Assembly: GCA_964346495.1 (NCBI GenBank)
Contig: CAYFUW010000002.1
Location: 32,072-96,071 of the forward strand
From: JBGZFC01 sp964346495
GTDB taxonomy: Bacteria; Bacteroidota; Bacteroidia; Bacteroidales; Dysgonomonadaceae
Length of the DNA: 64,000 nucleotides
Direction: 5' to 3'
Below, piece by piece: positions 52,539 to 63,758 of this stretch. Below the pieces are notes generated by a model, which saw only the letters and a list, made by a program, of their open reading frames with translations, was not told the DNA's origin and did no database searches. The translations under genes were made by a program, and so were the position numbers. Positions within the stretch are counted from its first letter, which is position 1. Every line of letters starts with the position of its first letter.

Positions 52539-53300
52539 CTACTCCCCAATTATCAACTGTTGCAACTCTTCGGGAGTAACATTAGTTTTTATTCTGCCCT
52601 CACGAGCAAAAGAAATTCTTCCGGTCTCTTCCGATACAATAATTACTTTAGCATCTGTCTCTTGTGTAACACCCAATCCGGCACGGTGACGGAGCCCCAT
52701 ATGTTTTGGGATATTCGGATTTTGAGAAACAGGCAAAATACATCCGGCGGCTTTTATTTTATTGCCAACAACAATCATTGCTCCATCGTGCAACGGACTA
52801 TTTTTGAAAAAGATATTTTCAATCAATCTCGAAGATACATCGGCATTAATAATCTCTCCGGTCTGTTCAAATAGCCCTAGTTGCATATCGCCTTGATAAA
52901 CAATAAGAGCTCCGGTTTTATTGCGTGCCATATTCATACAAGCCAACACAATAGCTACAACATGCGAATAATCTTCCTTCTGATTATTTTGTGGAGCAAT
53001 AAATTTGGCTATAAACTTCCAACCTTTTTTAGAGCCTAACGACATTAAGAAACGCCGTATTTCGTCCTGAAACAGAATGACAAGTAATATAAGTCCTATG
53101 CTCACAAATTGGTCTAAAATAGAGCCTAACAAAACCATATTGAATACTTGCGACACCAGTACCCAAATCACTATAAACACAACTATTCCCAAAAAAAGGG
53201 GACGCATTCCTGATATTCGTACTAACTTAAACAGATAGTACAGCAACGATGCGACCAACAGAATGTCTATAAAATCTTTTAAGCCAAAATGTTCAAACAT
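52539..53300 (-). CDS. cdaA: diadenylate cyclase CdaA
   Basis: A membrane enzyme of 253 residues that makes c-di-AMP from two ATP. Three N-terminal helices (about 8-75) precede the DisA_N catalytic domain. The active-site motifs DGA (172-174, in LHDGAMIV) and RHR (204-206, in MGLRHRAGLG) are intact. The gene follows folP by 56 bases, an arrangement that recurs in Bacteroidota. c-di-AMP usually controls potassium transport and envelope stress. No partner gdpP or receptor is in the window. Confidence 0.95.
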   Translation of the reverse strand: MFEHFGLKDFIDILLVASLLYYLFKLVRISGMRPLFLGIVVFIVIWVLVSQVFNMVLLGSILDQFVSIGLILLVILFQDEIRRFLMSLGSKKGWKFIAKFIAPQNNQKEDYSHVVAIVLACMNMARNKTGALIVYQGDMQLGLFEQTGEIINADVSSRLIENIFFKNSPLHDGAMIVVGNKIKAAGCILPVSQNPNIPKHMGLRHRAGLGVTQETDAKVIIVSEETGRISFAREGRIKTNVTPEELQQLIIGE

Positions 53301-53356
53301 AAAACTGAAAAATATTTTTTTGTTTAGAAACTGCCAACTTAATGCCTTACAACTAT

Positions 53357-54199
53357 TTATTCAAATTCTTTCAATTTTGACACAATCTTCACACACTCTA
53401 CCGCCTGTTTTACATCATGTACGCGAAGAATATCGGCACCATTCAATAACGAATATGTATTCAAAACAGATGTACCATTCAAACTTTCGAGTGGATTAGA
53501 ATCCAATAATTTATATATCATCGATTTTCTTGAGATACCTACCAATAACGGGAAATCGAAATTTTCAAAGTGTTTCAGATTAGCCATCAATTCATAATTC
53601 TGAGCTACATTAGTTTTACTGAACCCGAATCCGGGGTCTAAGATAATATCTTTTACTCCCAAGCTATTCAGTTGTGCGATTTTTTCCGAAAAGTAGTAAA
53701 ACACCTCTTCGATAAAGTTTTCGTAATCTGTATATTGTTGCATGGTTTGCGGCATACCAATCATGTGCATAAGAATGTACGGGACTTGAAGTTCAGCAAC
53801 AGTCTCGAACATTTTCTCATCAATTTGTCCTCCCGAAATATCGTTAATAATATTCACTCCATATTTTTCGACCATACATTTCGAAACTTCCGAATAGAAT
53901 GTATCAACAGAAATTATTACATCGGGAAACTCTTTTCTGATAAGTGTAAGTGCCGGCTCCAATCTTTCCAACTCCTCTTTTGCTGTCAAAAGTTGCGATG
54001 TTGGCGTTGTTGATTGCCCGCCTATATCGATTACTTTTCCACCTTCGTTTAGAATTTGCTCTACCCGCTCTACAATCTCATTTTCTGTCTGTTTTCTACT
54101 TCCCGAATAGAAAGAGTCAGGGGTAACATTAAGAATTCCCATCACCCAGGGTGTGGTAAAGTCTAACAATTCGCCGTTTATATTTATCGTTTTTTTCAT
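53357..54199 (-). CDS. folP: dihydropteroate synthase
   Basis: A folate-biosynthesis enzyme of 280 residues that condenses 6-hydroxymethyl-dihydropterin pyrophosphate and p-aminobenzoate; it is the target of sulfonamides. TIM-barrel motifs: GILNVTPDSFYSGS (residues 20-33), DIGGQSTTP, ISVDTFYSEV, NDISG, ILDPGFGFSKT and GISRKSMI. Nothing unusual is seen in the sulfonamide-contact loop. It starts 40 bases after nadB stops, on the same strand, and may be co-transcribed with it and cdaA. Confidence 0.95.
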   Translation of the reverse strand: MKKTININGELLDFTTPWVMGILNVTPDSFYSGSRKQTENEIVERVEQILNEGGKVIDIGGQSTTPTSQLLTAKEELERLEPALTLIRKEFPDVIISVDTFYSEVSKCMVEKYGVNIINDISGGQIDEKMFETVAELQVPYILMHMIGMPQTMQQYTDYENFIEEVFYYFSEKIAQLNSLGVKDIILDPGFGFSKTNVAQNYELMANLKHFENFDFPLLVGISRKSMIYKLLDSNPLESLNGTSVLNTYSLLNGADILRVHDVKQAVECVKIVSKLKEFE

Positions 54200-54239
54200 A
54201 ACCGCTTATTATCTTGCTAAGATACAATTTTAAAACTCT

Positions 54240-55820
54240 TTATAAAACAGAATTAGGATTTTTATTTGGATAATCGATTGTATAGTGCAAACCACGACTC
54301 TCTTTTCTTGCCATAGCCTGCTTTATAACCATATAGCTTACTTTGATGATATTACGCAACTCACAAATTTCACGAATAACCTCCGAACGCTGGAAAAGGT
54401 CTTCTGTTTCACGAAACAGGATATTCAATCTGTCCATAGCTCTCTGCAATCGTAAATCGGAACGTACAATTCCCACATAAGATGACATTATTTGTCCTAC
54501 TTCTTTATAGCTCTGCGTAACAAGTATCATCTCTTCGGTAGATGTTGTTCCTTCGGCATTCCATTCCGGAATATCTTCCTGGAACGAGTAATTTTTGAAA
54601 ATTGGAATCACATTTTTAGCTGCAGAATCGGCAAAAACTACTGCCTCAATCAGAGAGTTAGACGCAAGTCTGTTGGCTCCATGCAAACCGGTACAAGCAC
54701 ATTCTCCGTTTGCATATAATCGGTCGATAGTTGTTTTGCCATGTATGTCAACAGCAATTCCTCCACACAGATAGTGTGCTGCAGGCGATACCGGAATCAT
54801 ATCTTTTGTAATATCAATGCCGTAAGACAAACATTTTTCATATATACTTGGAAACTGTTTTTTTGTGGTTTCAGCATCCATATGAGTAACATCCAAATAG
54901 ACGTGGTCATCTCCTCTAGCCTTCATTTCAGAGTCAATTGCACGAGCCACAATATCACGCGGCGCAAGCGATAGTCGCTCATCATATTTGTGCATAAACT
55001 CTTCGCCACCCCTTGTTTTAAGGACACCACCATATCCTCGCATAGCTTCGGTAATCAGAAACGAAGGTCTCGCTCCCGGATGATAGAGTGCTGTAGGATG
55101 AAACTGAACAAACTCCATTCCTTTAATCTCCCCTTTTGCACGTGCAACCATAGCTATGCCATCGCCTGTGGCAACCAATGGATTAGTAGTATTTTGATAT
55201 ATACATCCAATTCCTCCCGTAGCCATCATTGTTACTCGCGAAAGAAAAGTTTCAATCTTGTTTGTTGCCAAATCAAGAATATATGCACCGTAACACTCAA
55301 TATTGGGTGTAGCTCTTGTAACCACTTGTCCTAAATGGTGTTGGGTAAGAATCTCAATAGTAAAATGATTGTCAAAGACATCAATATTAGGATGATTGCG
55401 CACAGCATCAATCAAGCTTACCTGAATTTCGGCACCTGTACTGTCTTTATAGTGTAAAATTCTAAATTCAGAGTGCCCTCCCTCTTTATGTAAGTCGAAA
55501 TTTCCTTTTTCGTCTTTATCGAAATCTACTCCCCAGCCTATCAGTTCCCTAATTTGCGCAGGAGCATCTCTAACTACCTTTTCTACAACCTCTTCATCGC
55601 ACAACCCTGCACCTGCATCTAATGTGTCTGCAATGTGTTTCTCAAAATTGTCCCATGGATTTGTTACAGACGCTATGCCCCCTTGTGCATAATAGGTGTT
55701 AGCATCTTCAAGTGTGGTTTTTGCAACGATACACACTTTTCCGTACTTGGCTACTTTTAATGCAAAGCTCATTCCGGCAATACCGGAACCGATAACCAAA
55801 AAGTCATATTTATGAACCAT
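54240..55820 (-). CDS. nadB: L-aspartate oxidase
   Basis: A flavoenzyme of 526 residues that starts NAD synthesis by oxidising L-aspartate to iminoaspartate. The FAD-binding motif VIGSGIAGMSFALKVAKYG is at the N-terminus, and the family landmarks YAQGGIASV, HKEGGHSEFRILHYKD and GLHGANRLASNSLIE are intact, with the capping domain and C-terminal helical domain. No nadA/nadC is adjacent. A minus-strand -7 element is at 55842-55849. Confidence 0.95.
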   Translation of the reverse strand: MVHKYDFLVIGSGIAGMSFALKVAKYGKVCIVAKTTLEDANTYYAQGGIASVTNPWDNFEKHIADTLDAGAGLCDEEVVEKVVRDAPAQIRELIGWGVDFDKDEKGNFDLHKEGGHSEFRILHYKDSTGAEIQVSLIDAVRNHPNIDVFDNHFTIEILTQHHLGQVVTRATPNIECYGAYILDLATNKIETFLSRVTMMATGGIGCIYQNTTNPLVATGDGIAMVARAKGEIKGMEFVQFHPTALYHPGARPSFLITEAMRGYGGVLKTRGGEEFMHKYDERLSLAPRDIVARAIDSEMKARGDDHVYLDVTHMDAETTKKQFPSIYEKCLSYGIDITKDMIPVSPAAHYLCGGIAVDIHGKTTIDRLYANGECACTGLHGANRLASNSLIEAVVFADSAAKNVIPIFKNYSFQEDIPEWNAEGTTSTEEMILVTQSYKEVGQIMSSYVGIVRSDLRLQRAMDRLNILFRETEDLFQRSEVIREICELRNIIKVSYMVIKQAMARKESRGLHYTIDYPNKNPNSVL

Positions 55821-55841
55821 CTCTTTACTCTTATGTGCTTA

Positions 55842-55849
55842 CAAAATTA
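55842..55849 (-). promoter_or_regulatory. candidate -7 element of nadB
   Basis: Minus-strand TAATTTTG fits TAnnTTTG, 22 bases upstream of the ATG at 55820. Confidence 0.45.
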
Positions 55850-55877
55850 CGCAATAAAGTTAAATAATCGCATATAA

Positions 55878-55908
55878 TTTGATTTTTAGTTCAATATTAT
55901 TACATTTG
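55878..55908 (+). promoter_or_regulatory. promoter of the carboxypeptidase-regulatory-like protein
   Basis: TTTG (55878-55881), 19-base spacer, TACATTTG (55901-55908): a consensus Bacteroidota promoter. It also argues that the true start is the ATG at 55966, since an upstream in-frame ATG (55879) would lie inside the promoter. Confidence 0.75.
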
Positions 55909-55965
55909 TGTGTTGCTAAAATAACATTTTATATCCATAGTTTTGTAAATTTAAAAAAAATTGAG

Positions 55966-57231
55966 ATGAAAAAGTTTTATATATTTTTTTTGGCATCTGT
56001 TTTTTCCTCTCTTTTGATATTTGCCAACCAGGAATTTCCGCAACAAGAAGAATCAATCAGACTACATGGGCGTATTTTAGCATCCGATACTCAAAAACCA
56101 TTAGCCAATGCCAGTCTGACACTGCATGAATCAAATATAGCAAGTGTTACCAATCAAGACGGCTATTTCTCTATCCTCATACCCTCATCTGCTGAAAGGT
56201 CACATCTGATTGTACGTTTTCTGGGTTACGAAAATCTTGAAGTAGCAGTAGCTACATTAAAAGATAAAAACGATAATAAAATATTCCTTACTCCTGCAGC
56301 TTTTAAGTTGGGAGAGTTACAGGTTGTGTCGGGCGATGGCACTCATTATGTCCGAAGTGCATTACGCAAAATATATGCTAACTACCCTTCGCAACCTAAT
56401 ATGATGATAGCATTTTATAGAGAGTCAATAAAAAAAGGAAATAACTATATATCGTTGGTAGAAACCGTTTTAGATATATACAAAGCATCTTATCGCTCTC
56501 TGGAAAGTGATCAGGCAAAAATATACATAGGCAGAAAAGCAAGCGATGCATCACCGCGCGATACGGTACTTATGAAGTTTCAAGGCGGAATAAGTGCTGC
56601 ACTATTGATTGATGTTGCAAAAAATCCTTACGAAGTATTTGGCAGTGATGGAGAAGATTACAATTTTCATATAGAAGGGATTGCCCATATCAACAATAAG
56701 CCTCATTACGCCATATCCTTTTCACCAAAAAGTTGGGTAGAAGATATAATATATCGTGGAACTGCATATATAGACACAGAAACACACGCTTTTTCTAAAA
56801 TTGATTTCCAGATGAATGTTGAGGGAAGAAAAGATGCCGCAAATCTTTTTATCCGCAAAAAACCAAGTAAAATGCGGGTTACTGTAGAAAAAGCTGCATA
56901 CTCGGTTGATTATATTGAAAAAGACGGAAAATGGTATTTTAATCATAGCAATGTAAATGTTTCATTTAAAGTAAGATGGACAAACAGACTTTTCGGATTA
57001 TTTGCTACTACATACAGTATTGGTTCCGAAATAGCTATAACAGACATTTATAATCAAGAGGTAAGCAGGTTCCCCCGAAAAGAGCGAATCCAATCAACCG
57101 ATGTTATAGCAGAAAAAATTGAACATTTTCAAGACCCCGATTTTTGGGGCAATTATAACGTAATAGAACCCGAAATAGAAATTACACAAGCAATTAAAAA
57201 GCTGAGTGATAAACTTCAACGACGAAAATAA
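55966..57231 (+). CDS. secreted protein with carboxypeptidase-regulatory-like domain
   Basis: A protein of 421 residues. A signal peptide (about 1-20, LIFAN) is followed by a carboxypeptidase-regulatory-like (CNA-B/DUF4480-type) beta-sandwich at about 32-110 (IRLHGRILASDTQKPLANASLTL; VTNQDGYFSI). A larger beta-rich region follows (about 130-400) with FYRESIKKGNNYISLVETVLDIYKA, as in Bacteroidota outer-membrane proteins that pair such a domain with a lipocalin-like fold. There is no TonB plug or barrel, so it is not a receptor. Its function is unknown. It diverges from nadB. Confidence 0.65.
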   Translation: MKKFYIFFLASVFSSLLIFANQEFPQQEESIRLHGRILASDTQKPLANASLTLHESNIASVTNQDGYFSILIPSSAERSHLIVRFLGYENLEVAVATLKDKNDNKIFLTPAAFKLGELQVVSGDGTHYVRSALRKIYANYPSQPNMMIAFYRESIKKGNNYISLVETVLDIYKASYRSLESDQAKIYIGRKASDASPRDTVLMKFQGGISAALLIDVAKNPYEVFGSDGEDYNFHIEGIAHINNKPHYAISFSPKSWVEDIIYRGTAYIDTETHAFSKIDFQMNVEGRKDAANLFIRKKPSKMRVTVEKAAYSVDYIEKDGKWYFNHSNVNVSFKVRWTNRLFGLFATTYSIGSEIAITDIYNQEVSRFPRKERIQSTDVIAEKIEHFQDPDFWGNYNVIEPEIEITQAIKKLSDKLQRRK

Positions 57232-57299
57232 AAAAAAGTTTCTTGGGTATAAACATTACAAATTAAACTAATTGTATCTTTTTTAAAGATATAAGAAGG

Positions 57300-57317
57300 A
57301 ATTCTTATAAAAGAATT
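57300..57317. promoter_or_regulatory. inverted repeat in the upp promoter
   Basis: AATTCTT and AAGAATT separated by four bases, just upstream of the -7 element at 57322-57329. A regulator bound here would cover the -33 region. Candidate only. Confidence 0.35.
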
Positions 57318-57321
57318 TCAT

Positions 57322-57329
57322 TATCTTTG
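57322..57329 (+). promoter_or_regulatory. candidate -7 element of upp
   Basis: TATCTTTG fits TAnnTTTG, 67 bases before the upp ATG. Confidence 0.5.
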
Positions 57330-57396
57330 TACGAACTATAAAAAATAGTGGAAAACTAAAGTATCATTTATATTTTGCAGAACACTTAATATTTGT

Positions 57397-58056
57397 ATGG
57401 AAATAATTAATTTATCAACAGAGAACTCATTAATAAGCAACTACCTTCGTGAGGTTAGAGATATAACTATTCAAAACGACAGTCTGCGCTTCAGGCGAAA
57501 TTTAGAGAGAATCGGTGAAATAATGGCATACGAAATAAGTAAAAGGCTTTCGTACAAAGAGATTGAAATTACAACACCTTTATGCAACACATCGGTAAAC
57601 ACTTGCGAAAGCGAAGTTGTAATTGCTGCAATTTTACGTGCCGGATTACCTTTTCACCAAGGAATGCTTAACTATTTTGATGGTGCCGAAAACGCATTTA
57701 TTTCCGCTTATAGAAAATATAAAGAGATAGAACATAAAACATTTGATATTCACATAGAGTATATTGCTTCTCCCGATCTTGACGGAAAAACACTCATCCT
57801 TACTGACCCTATGCTTGCAACAGGCAGCAGTATGGACCTATCCTATAAAGCTTTGCTAACAAAAGGCAGACCGGCACATATACACATAGCAACAATCATT
57901 GCAAGCCAGCAAGCTATCGATTTTTGTACAACTCATTTCCCTAAAGAGAAAACTACTATTTGGGCTGCAGCAATAGACCCGGGATTGAACGAAGCTTCAT
58001 ATATAGTGCCTGGTATGGGTGATGCCGGAGATTTGGCTTTCGGCAAAAAAGTATAA
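57397..58056 (+). CDS. upp: uracil phosphoribosyltransferase
   Basis: A pyrimidine-salvage enzyme of 219 residues that makes UMP from uracil and PRPP. Motifs: AAILRAGLPFHQGMLNYF, the PRPP-binding loop LTDPMLATGSSMDLSYKALL, and the C-terminal uracil-binding AAIDPGLNEASYIVPGMGDAGD. It starts ATG 57397 (MEIINLSTENSLISNYL). It is followed at 24 bases by recF and then a DUF721 gene; the three may form one transcript. Confidence 0.95.
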   Translation: MEIINLSTENSLISNYLREVRDITIQNDSLRFRRNLERIGEIMAYEISKRLSYKEIEITTPLCNTSVNTCESEVVIAAILRAGLPFHQGMLNYFDGAENAFISAYRKYKEIEHKTFDIHIEYIASPDLDGKTLILTDPMLATGSSMDLSYKALLTKGRPAHIHIATIIASQQAIDFCTTHFPKEKTTIWAAAIDPGLNEASYIVPGMGDAGDLAFGKKV

Positions 58057-58080
58057 TCAACAGACAACAAATAAAATAAA

Positions 58081-59187
58081 TTGAAACTCACACATCTATC
58101 AATAATAAATTATAAAAATTTAGAACAGGTAGAAATATCTTTATCTCCAAAAATAAACTGTTTTATCGGCGACAACGGGATGGGAAAAACCAATCTGCTC
58201 GATGCTGTCTATTATCTGTCTTTCTGCAAAAGTCACACAAATCCTATTGACTCGCAAATTATCAGACACGACACAGATATGTGCATGATAAAAGGCAAAT
58301 ACAGTTGCGACGAAACAGTAGAAGAGATTTTTTGCGGTCTGAAAAGAAGACAAAAAAAACAGTTCAAAAGAAATAAAAAAGATTACGAACGACTTGTTGA
58401 CCATATCGGGTTTATTCCGCTTGTGATGATTTCGCCTGCCGATATTAATTTAATAAACGCCACCAGTGAAGATAGGCGCAGATTTATGGATATGGCTATC
58501 TCGCAGTTCGACAAAGAGTATCTATATTCGCTTGTCAAATATAACAAAGCATTACAGCAACGTAATGCCTTGCTAAAAATGGAAGAGCATGAGCTTGATT
58601 TCACTCTGCTCGAATTGTGGGAAAACCAAATGGCTGAAAATGCTGAGTTTGTTCATAAAAAACGATGCGAATTTATCGAAAACTTTACACCCATTTTTGA
58701 AAACTACTACTCAATAATAAGCAAAAGCAAAGAGAAAGTTTCATTTAAATATATTTCGCATCTATTTGACGGAAGTCTGCAAAAAATGCTACTCAACAAT
58801 CGCCAGCGAGATATTGCAATCGGTCATACAACGGTTGGAATACACAGAGATGAGCTGGAAATGTTGCTCAATGATTACCCGATAAAAAAAATTGGCTCAC
58901 AAGGTCAATGCAAGACCTATTTTGTGTCGATGAAGTTTGCACAGTTTAATTATCTTTTGAAGCAAGGCAAACAAACACCTATTTTACTTTTGGATGATAT
59001 TTTTGACAAATTGGATTCGGAACGTGTGGAGGAGATTGTAAAATTGGTATCGGGAGATGATTTTGGACAAATTTTTATTTCAGACACCAATCGTGAATCT
59101 TTAGATAAAATATTAAATCGCATCAATAATAATCATCACCACATTTACAAAGTAAAGGATGGGGAAATAACACATCTAAACGGATAA
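58081..59187 (+). CDS. recF: DNA replication and repair protein RecF
   Basis: An SMC-like ATPase of 368 residues that loads RecA at gapped DNA with RecO and RecR. Walker A GDNGMGKTN is at 30-38, the family segment FCKSHTNPIDSQIIRH follows, and the C-terminal ABC signature region (GSQGQCKTYFVSMKFAQ) and Walker B (PILLLDDIFDKLDSERV) are intact. The start codon is TTG at 58081, giving MKLTHLSIINYKNL, the normal RecF N-terminus; no ATG serves as well. It is 25 bases before the DUF721 gene. Confidence 0.95.
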   Translation: MKLTHLSIINYKNLEQVEISLSPKINCFIGDNGMGKTNLLDAVYYLSFCKSHTNPIDSQIIRHDTDMCMIKGKYSCDETVEEIFCGLKRRQKKQFKRNKKDYERLVDHIGFIPLVMISPADINLINATSEDRRRFMDMAISQFDKEYLYSLVKYNKALQQRNALLKMEEHELDFTLLELWENQMAENAEFVHKKRCEFIENFTPIFENYYSIISKSKEKVSFKYISHLFDGSLQKMLLNNRQRDIAIGHTTVGIHRDELEMLLNDYPIKKIGSQGQCKTYFVSMKFAQFNYLLKQGKQTPILLLDDIFDKLDSERVEEIVKLVSGDDFGQIFISDTNRESLDKILNRINNNHHHIYKVKDGEITHLNG

Positions 59188-59212
59188 ATAGTCAACACTA
59201 TCTACGAATAAC

Positions 59213-59506
59213 ATGAAAAAAAAGGATGCAATATCGCTTAAAGAAGCAATGTCCAATTTTTTTGAAGAAAATGAATCTCTTAAAGTTGGGCTGGCAGAAC
59301 GTAAAGTGGTAACTGCATGGAAGGAACTGTTTGGTGAAGGTGTAGCTCATTACACAAAAAAAATATATCTTCGAAACAATACTCTGTACATACATCTGTC
59401 ATCATCTGTATTACGGGCAGAATTGTTGATGAACAAACAAAACCTGATTGACAAACTTAATGAAACGGCAGAAATGGATATAGTGAAAGATATTGTTTTA
59501 AGATAA
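59213..59506 (+). CDS. DUF721 (DciA-like) protein
   Basis: A small protein of 97 residues of the DUF721 family: AERKVVTAWKELFGEGVAHYTKKIYLRNNTLYIHLSSSVLRAELL. DciA, a member of this family, is a replicative helicase loader or operator in bacteria that lack DnaC/DnaI; in Bacteroidota the short form accompanies recF. Its role here is therefore probably in replication, by family and position, but is not shown by the sequence. It is the last gene of the group; no hairpin terminator is evident after it. Confidence 0.85.
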   Translation: MKKKDAISLKEAMSNFFEENESLKVGLAERKVVTAWKELFGEGVAHYTKKIYLRNNTLYIHLSSSVLRAELLMNKQNLIDKLNETAEMDIVKDIVLR

Positions 59507-59640
59507 AAAAGAATTTCCACACACAACTATTTGTTTATAATCACACCAATATCAACGCAAATATTTTCTGTAATAGTGAAATAAATGCAAAAAAACAAAA
59601 ATTCAGTCCTTTATATTAGAATAAATCCAACAAAAATTGT

Positions 59641-59648
59641 TATTTTTG
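59641..59648 (+). promoter_or_regulatory. candidate -7 element of guaB
   Basis: TATTTTTG fits TAnnTTTG, 30 bases before the guaB ATG at 59678. Confidence 0.5.
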
Positions 59649-59665
59649 CGTGCAATAAAATTTAA

Positions 59666-61156
<1,491 letters not shown>

Positions 61157-61239
61157 ACTTTTCTGAGAAAGATACAATTTTCAGAACATTAATATTAAAT
61201 AGACTGTTTTATTATATAAATAGTAATTTTTTAAATAAT

Positions 61240-63195
61240 ATGAAAACCAAATTAAAAACTTTTTTATTGCTTGTTTTGTGCTTTCAATTTTCATTTGCTC
61301 AACAAAACGATCCTGTTGTAATAACTATAAATAATAAGCCTATTACACAATCAGAGTTCGAATATACTTTTAATAAAAACAACTCTGAAAATGCGATAGA
61401 TAAAAAAAATCTGGACGAATATGTTAATATGTTCGTTGACTACAAATTAAAAGTTGAGGAAGCCAAAGCATCGGGACTTGACACAATAAAGTCTTTCGTA
61501 AACGAATACAACACTTATAAAAATCAGTTGGCACAACCATATCTTGAAAATGACGAAGTAAAAACAAAACTTGCGCATGAAGTATACGAGCGCAAAAAAA
61601 TAGAGACAGAAGCAAGTCATATTCTGTTGAATCTCCCACGTCAGTATTATCCTAAAGACACATTAGAAGTTTATAACAAGCTAATGGAAATTCGTGATAA
61701 AATTGTAAACGAAGGCGAAGACTTTAACGCTATGGCGGCAGAGTATTCACAAGACCCAGCTGCAAGAAGAACTAAAGACCCCGAAACTGCAGGCTACATA
61801 GGCTGGACAACAGCACTAAGAATGGTTGACGACTTCGAACACGGTATGTACGCTACAAAAACCGGAGAAGTGAGCTATCCCGTAAGAACACGATTCGGCT
61901 ATCACCTGATTAAAGTACACAATAGAAGACCTTCGCGAGGCGACGTGAAAGTTGCACACATTATGTTTGCAACAGCCCCAACAATGAGTGAAGTTCAAAA
62001 AGATAGCGTAAAAAACATTGCTAACGATGTTTATAAACAGTTGAAAGCGGGAGGAGACTTTGCTGAATTGGCAAAACAATATTCAACAGATATCAATTCA
62101 AGAGATACTGGTGGAGAATTATCTTGGTTCACAAGCGGACAATATCCAAAACCTTTTGATGATGCTTCATTCGCTTTACAAAACAAAGGAGACTATACCG
62201 AACCAATAAGCACCAATTATGGCTATCATATCATTAAATTGATTGACAAAAGAGATATGTTAAGCTTTGAAGAAACTAAAGAGAGTCTGTTTGCTGCTTT
62301 TGCCCGTGGATTTAGAATGAGAGAAAACAGAAATGGGGAAGTAGAGAGAATTAAGAAGTTGGTTAAATTCACAGAAAACACAGACGCATATCAACAATTA
62401 GCAGCTATATCAGATACTCTTTTTGCAGGAGATCCCAAGTTTCACGAATGCTATCCCAATAAAGAAGACCTGCTATTTTCTATAAACGATAAAGAGTACA
62501 AAGTTGCCGACTTTTTCGAATACTTGAAATTTGATAAATATCCAATGACATCACTGTCAACAGAAGATTTGAACGATAAATACAACAAATATTTATTGAA
62601 TCTTCTAAAAGAAGGAGAAATGGAATCGTTAGCAGATAATAATCCGGAATTTAAAAATCTATCACAAGAGTATTATGATGGCATTTTACTATTTGAATTG
62701 ATGAACAGAGAAGTATGGAACAGAGCTCAGAATGATACTCAAGGATTAGAAAACTATTTCGAAAAGAACCAAAAAAAATACAGATGGAAACAGCCTAAAT
62801 TTGTAGGAGCTGTAATATTAGCGGCAAATACACAAATAAAGAACAGAATAGAAGAGATTATCGATCTGCCTACAGATAGCCTGTATGCCAGATTAGAAGA
62901 TATGCAAAAAGACGATACGAACTTCAAAATTAGAATAGAAAAAGGCACTTGGGAAAAAGGAGAAAACAATTTTGTTGATTTTAAAGCTTTCGATGGTGAT
63001 ATCTACCCGGCTACAGAAAATTCTTTCCCGTTCTATTTCGTAGTAGGTGAAATACAATCACAACCTAAACTTAACGATGTGCGCGGAGAAGTTTTGAATG
63101 ACTACCAAAACTATTTGGAACAATCTATGATGCAAAGACTTCGCAAAAAATTCCCTGTAAAAATAAACAAGGCAGCAATAAAGCATTTAAAATAG
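61240..63195 (+). CDS. SurA-like periplasmic chaperone with two parvulin domains
   Basis: A protein of 651 residues. A signal peptide (about 1-20, FSFAQ) leads into a SurA N-domain (TINNKPITQSEFEYTFNKN), then two parvulin-type PPIC domains at about 125-225 (EASHILLNL; GYIGWTTALRMVDDFE; RFGYHLIKV) and 233-340 (VKVAHIMFAT; GGELSWFTSG; NYGYHIIKL). A long C-terminal extension follows (about 350-651) with no named domain. Both PPIC domains keep the HI..HxIK pattern, so isomerase activity is possible. Role: folding outer-membrane proteins in the periplasm. A strong terminator follows. Confidence 0.9.
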   Translation: MKTKLKTFLLLVLCFQFSFAQQNDPVVITINNKPITQSEFEYTFNKNNSENAIDKKNLDEYVNMFVDYKLKVEEAKASGLDTIKSFVNEYNTYKNQLAQPYLENDEVKTKLAHEVYERKKIETEASHILLNLPRQYYPKDTLEVYNKLMEIRDKIVNEGEDFNAMAAEYSQDPAARRTKDPETAGYIGWTTALRMVDDFEHGMYATKTGEVSYPVRTRFGYHLIKVHNRRPSRGDVKVAHIMFATAPTMSEVQKDSVKNIANDVYKQLKAGGDFAELAKQYSTDINSRDTGGELSWFTSGQYPKPFDDASFALQNKGDYTEPISTNYGYHIIKLIDKRDMLSFEETKESLFAAFARGFRMRENRNGEVERIKKLVKFTENTDAYQQLAAISDTLFAGDPKFHECYPNKEDLLFSINDKEYKVADFFEYLKFDKYPMTSLSTEDLNDKYNKYLLNLLKEGEMESLADNNPEFKNLSQEYYDGILLFELMNREVWNRAQNDTQGLENYFEKNQKKYRWKQPKFVGAVILAANTQIKNRIEEIIDLPTDSLYARLEDMQKDDTNFKIRIEKGTWEKGENNFVDFKAFDGDIYPATENSFPFYFVVGEIQSQPKLNDVRGEVLNDYQNYLEQSMMQRLRKKFPVKINKAAIKHLK

Positions 63196-63200
63196 AGTAA

Positions 63201-63235
63201 AAAAAGGCAGTCAATAATTTGACTGCCTTTTTTTA
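63201..63235 (+). terminator. intrinsic terminator after the SurA-like gene
   Basis: Arms GGCAGTCAA (63206-63214) and TTGACTGCC (63219-63227) with a short loop, A run before and T run after; active in both directions. Confidence 0.9.
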
Positions 63236-63311
63236 TTCATCCAAATATAAAATATAGATATAATTTTTGTACTTTTACTTACTACAACCAACAAAGTATC
63301 AAAACAAAGAA

Positions 63312-63758
63312 ATGAAAAATATAAAACAAATATTTCATATATTAAGCTACTTCCAATATCCATTTTTGTTAATTGGATTGTATTTTTTGATTAAACCATT
63401 TTTCCATGGGCTTGATTTTGCTTTTTCAAATTCTGAATACTTATTTAAATCATACAATAATATGTTGATATTTTTTGGACTAACTCTCAGTTTCGCTTCT
63501 ATGCAAGATCCAACTAAAACATCTTTACGTTATGAAAAGAAAATATGGCATAATCCAAAGAAAGCAAAATTTATAATCACATCGACTATCTCTACAATGA
63601 TTATCTTTTTCATTGCCGGGACTTTTGGATTCATAGTAAAAGAAAATGTTATCAAAGAGTTTTCATATGGCTCTCTAATATTAGCAATCGGCCTATTAGG
63701 TTATCTTAAATTTCAAATAGAACTCTTTGAGAATCACAAGAAAGTTAAAAAGAAATAA
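63312..63758 (+). CDS. small membrane protein of unknown function
   Basis: A protein of 148 residues with four predicted membrane helices (about 13-32, 50-64, 91-111 and 119-137) and a basic C-terminal end (KVKKK). ATG at 63312 begins MKNIKQIFHIL; an in-frame ATG at 63267 lies in leader sequence and would add no conserved residues. No family is recognised. It is the last gene in the window; the 240 bases after it hold no gene, repeat or RNA I can support. Confidence 0.55.
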   Translation: MKNIKQIFHILSYFQYPFLLIGLYFLIKPFFHGLDFAFSNSEYLFKSYNNMLIFFGLTLSFASMQDPTKTSLRYEKKIWHNPKKAKFIITSTISTMIIFFIAGTFGFIVKENVIKEFSYGSLILAIGLLGYLKFQIELFENHKKVKKK

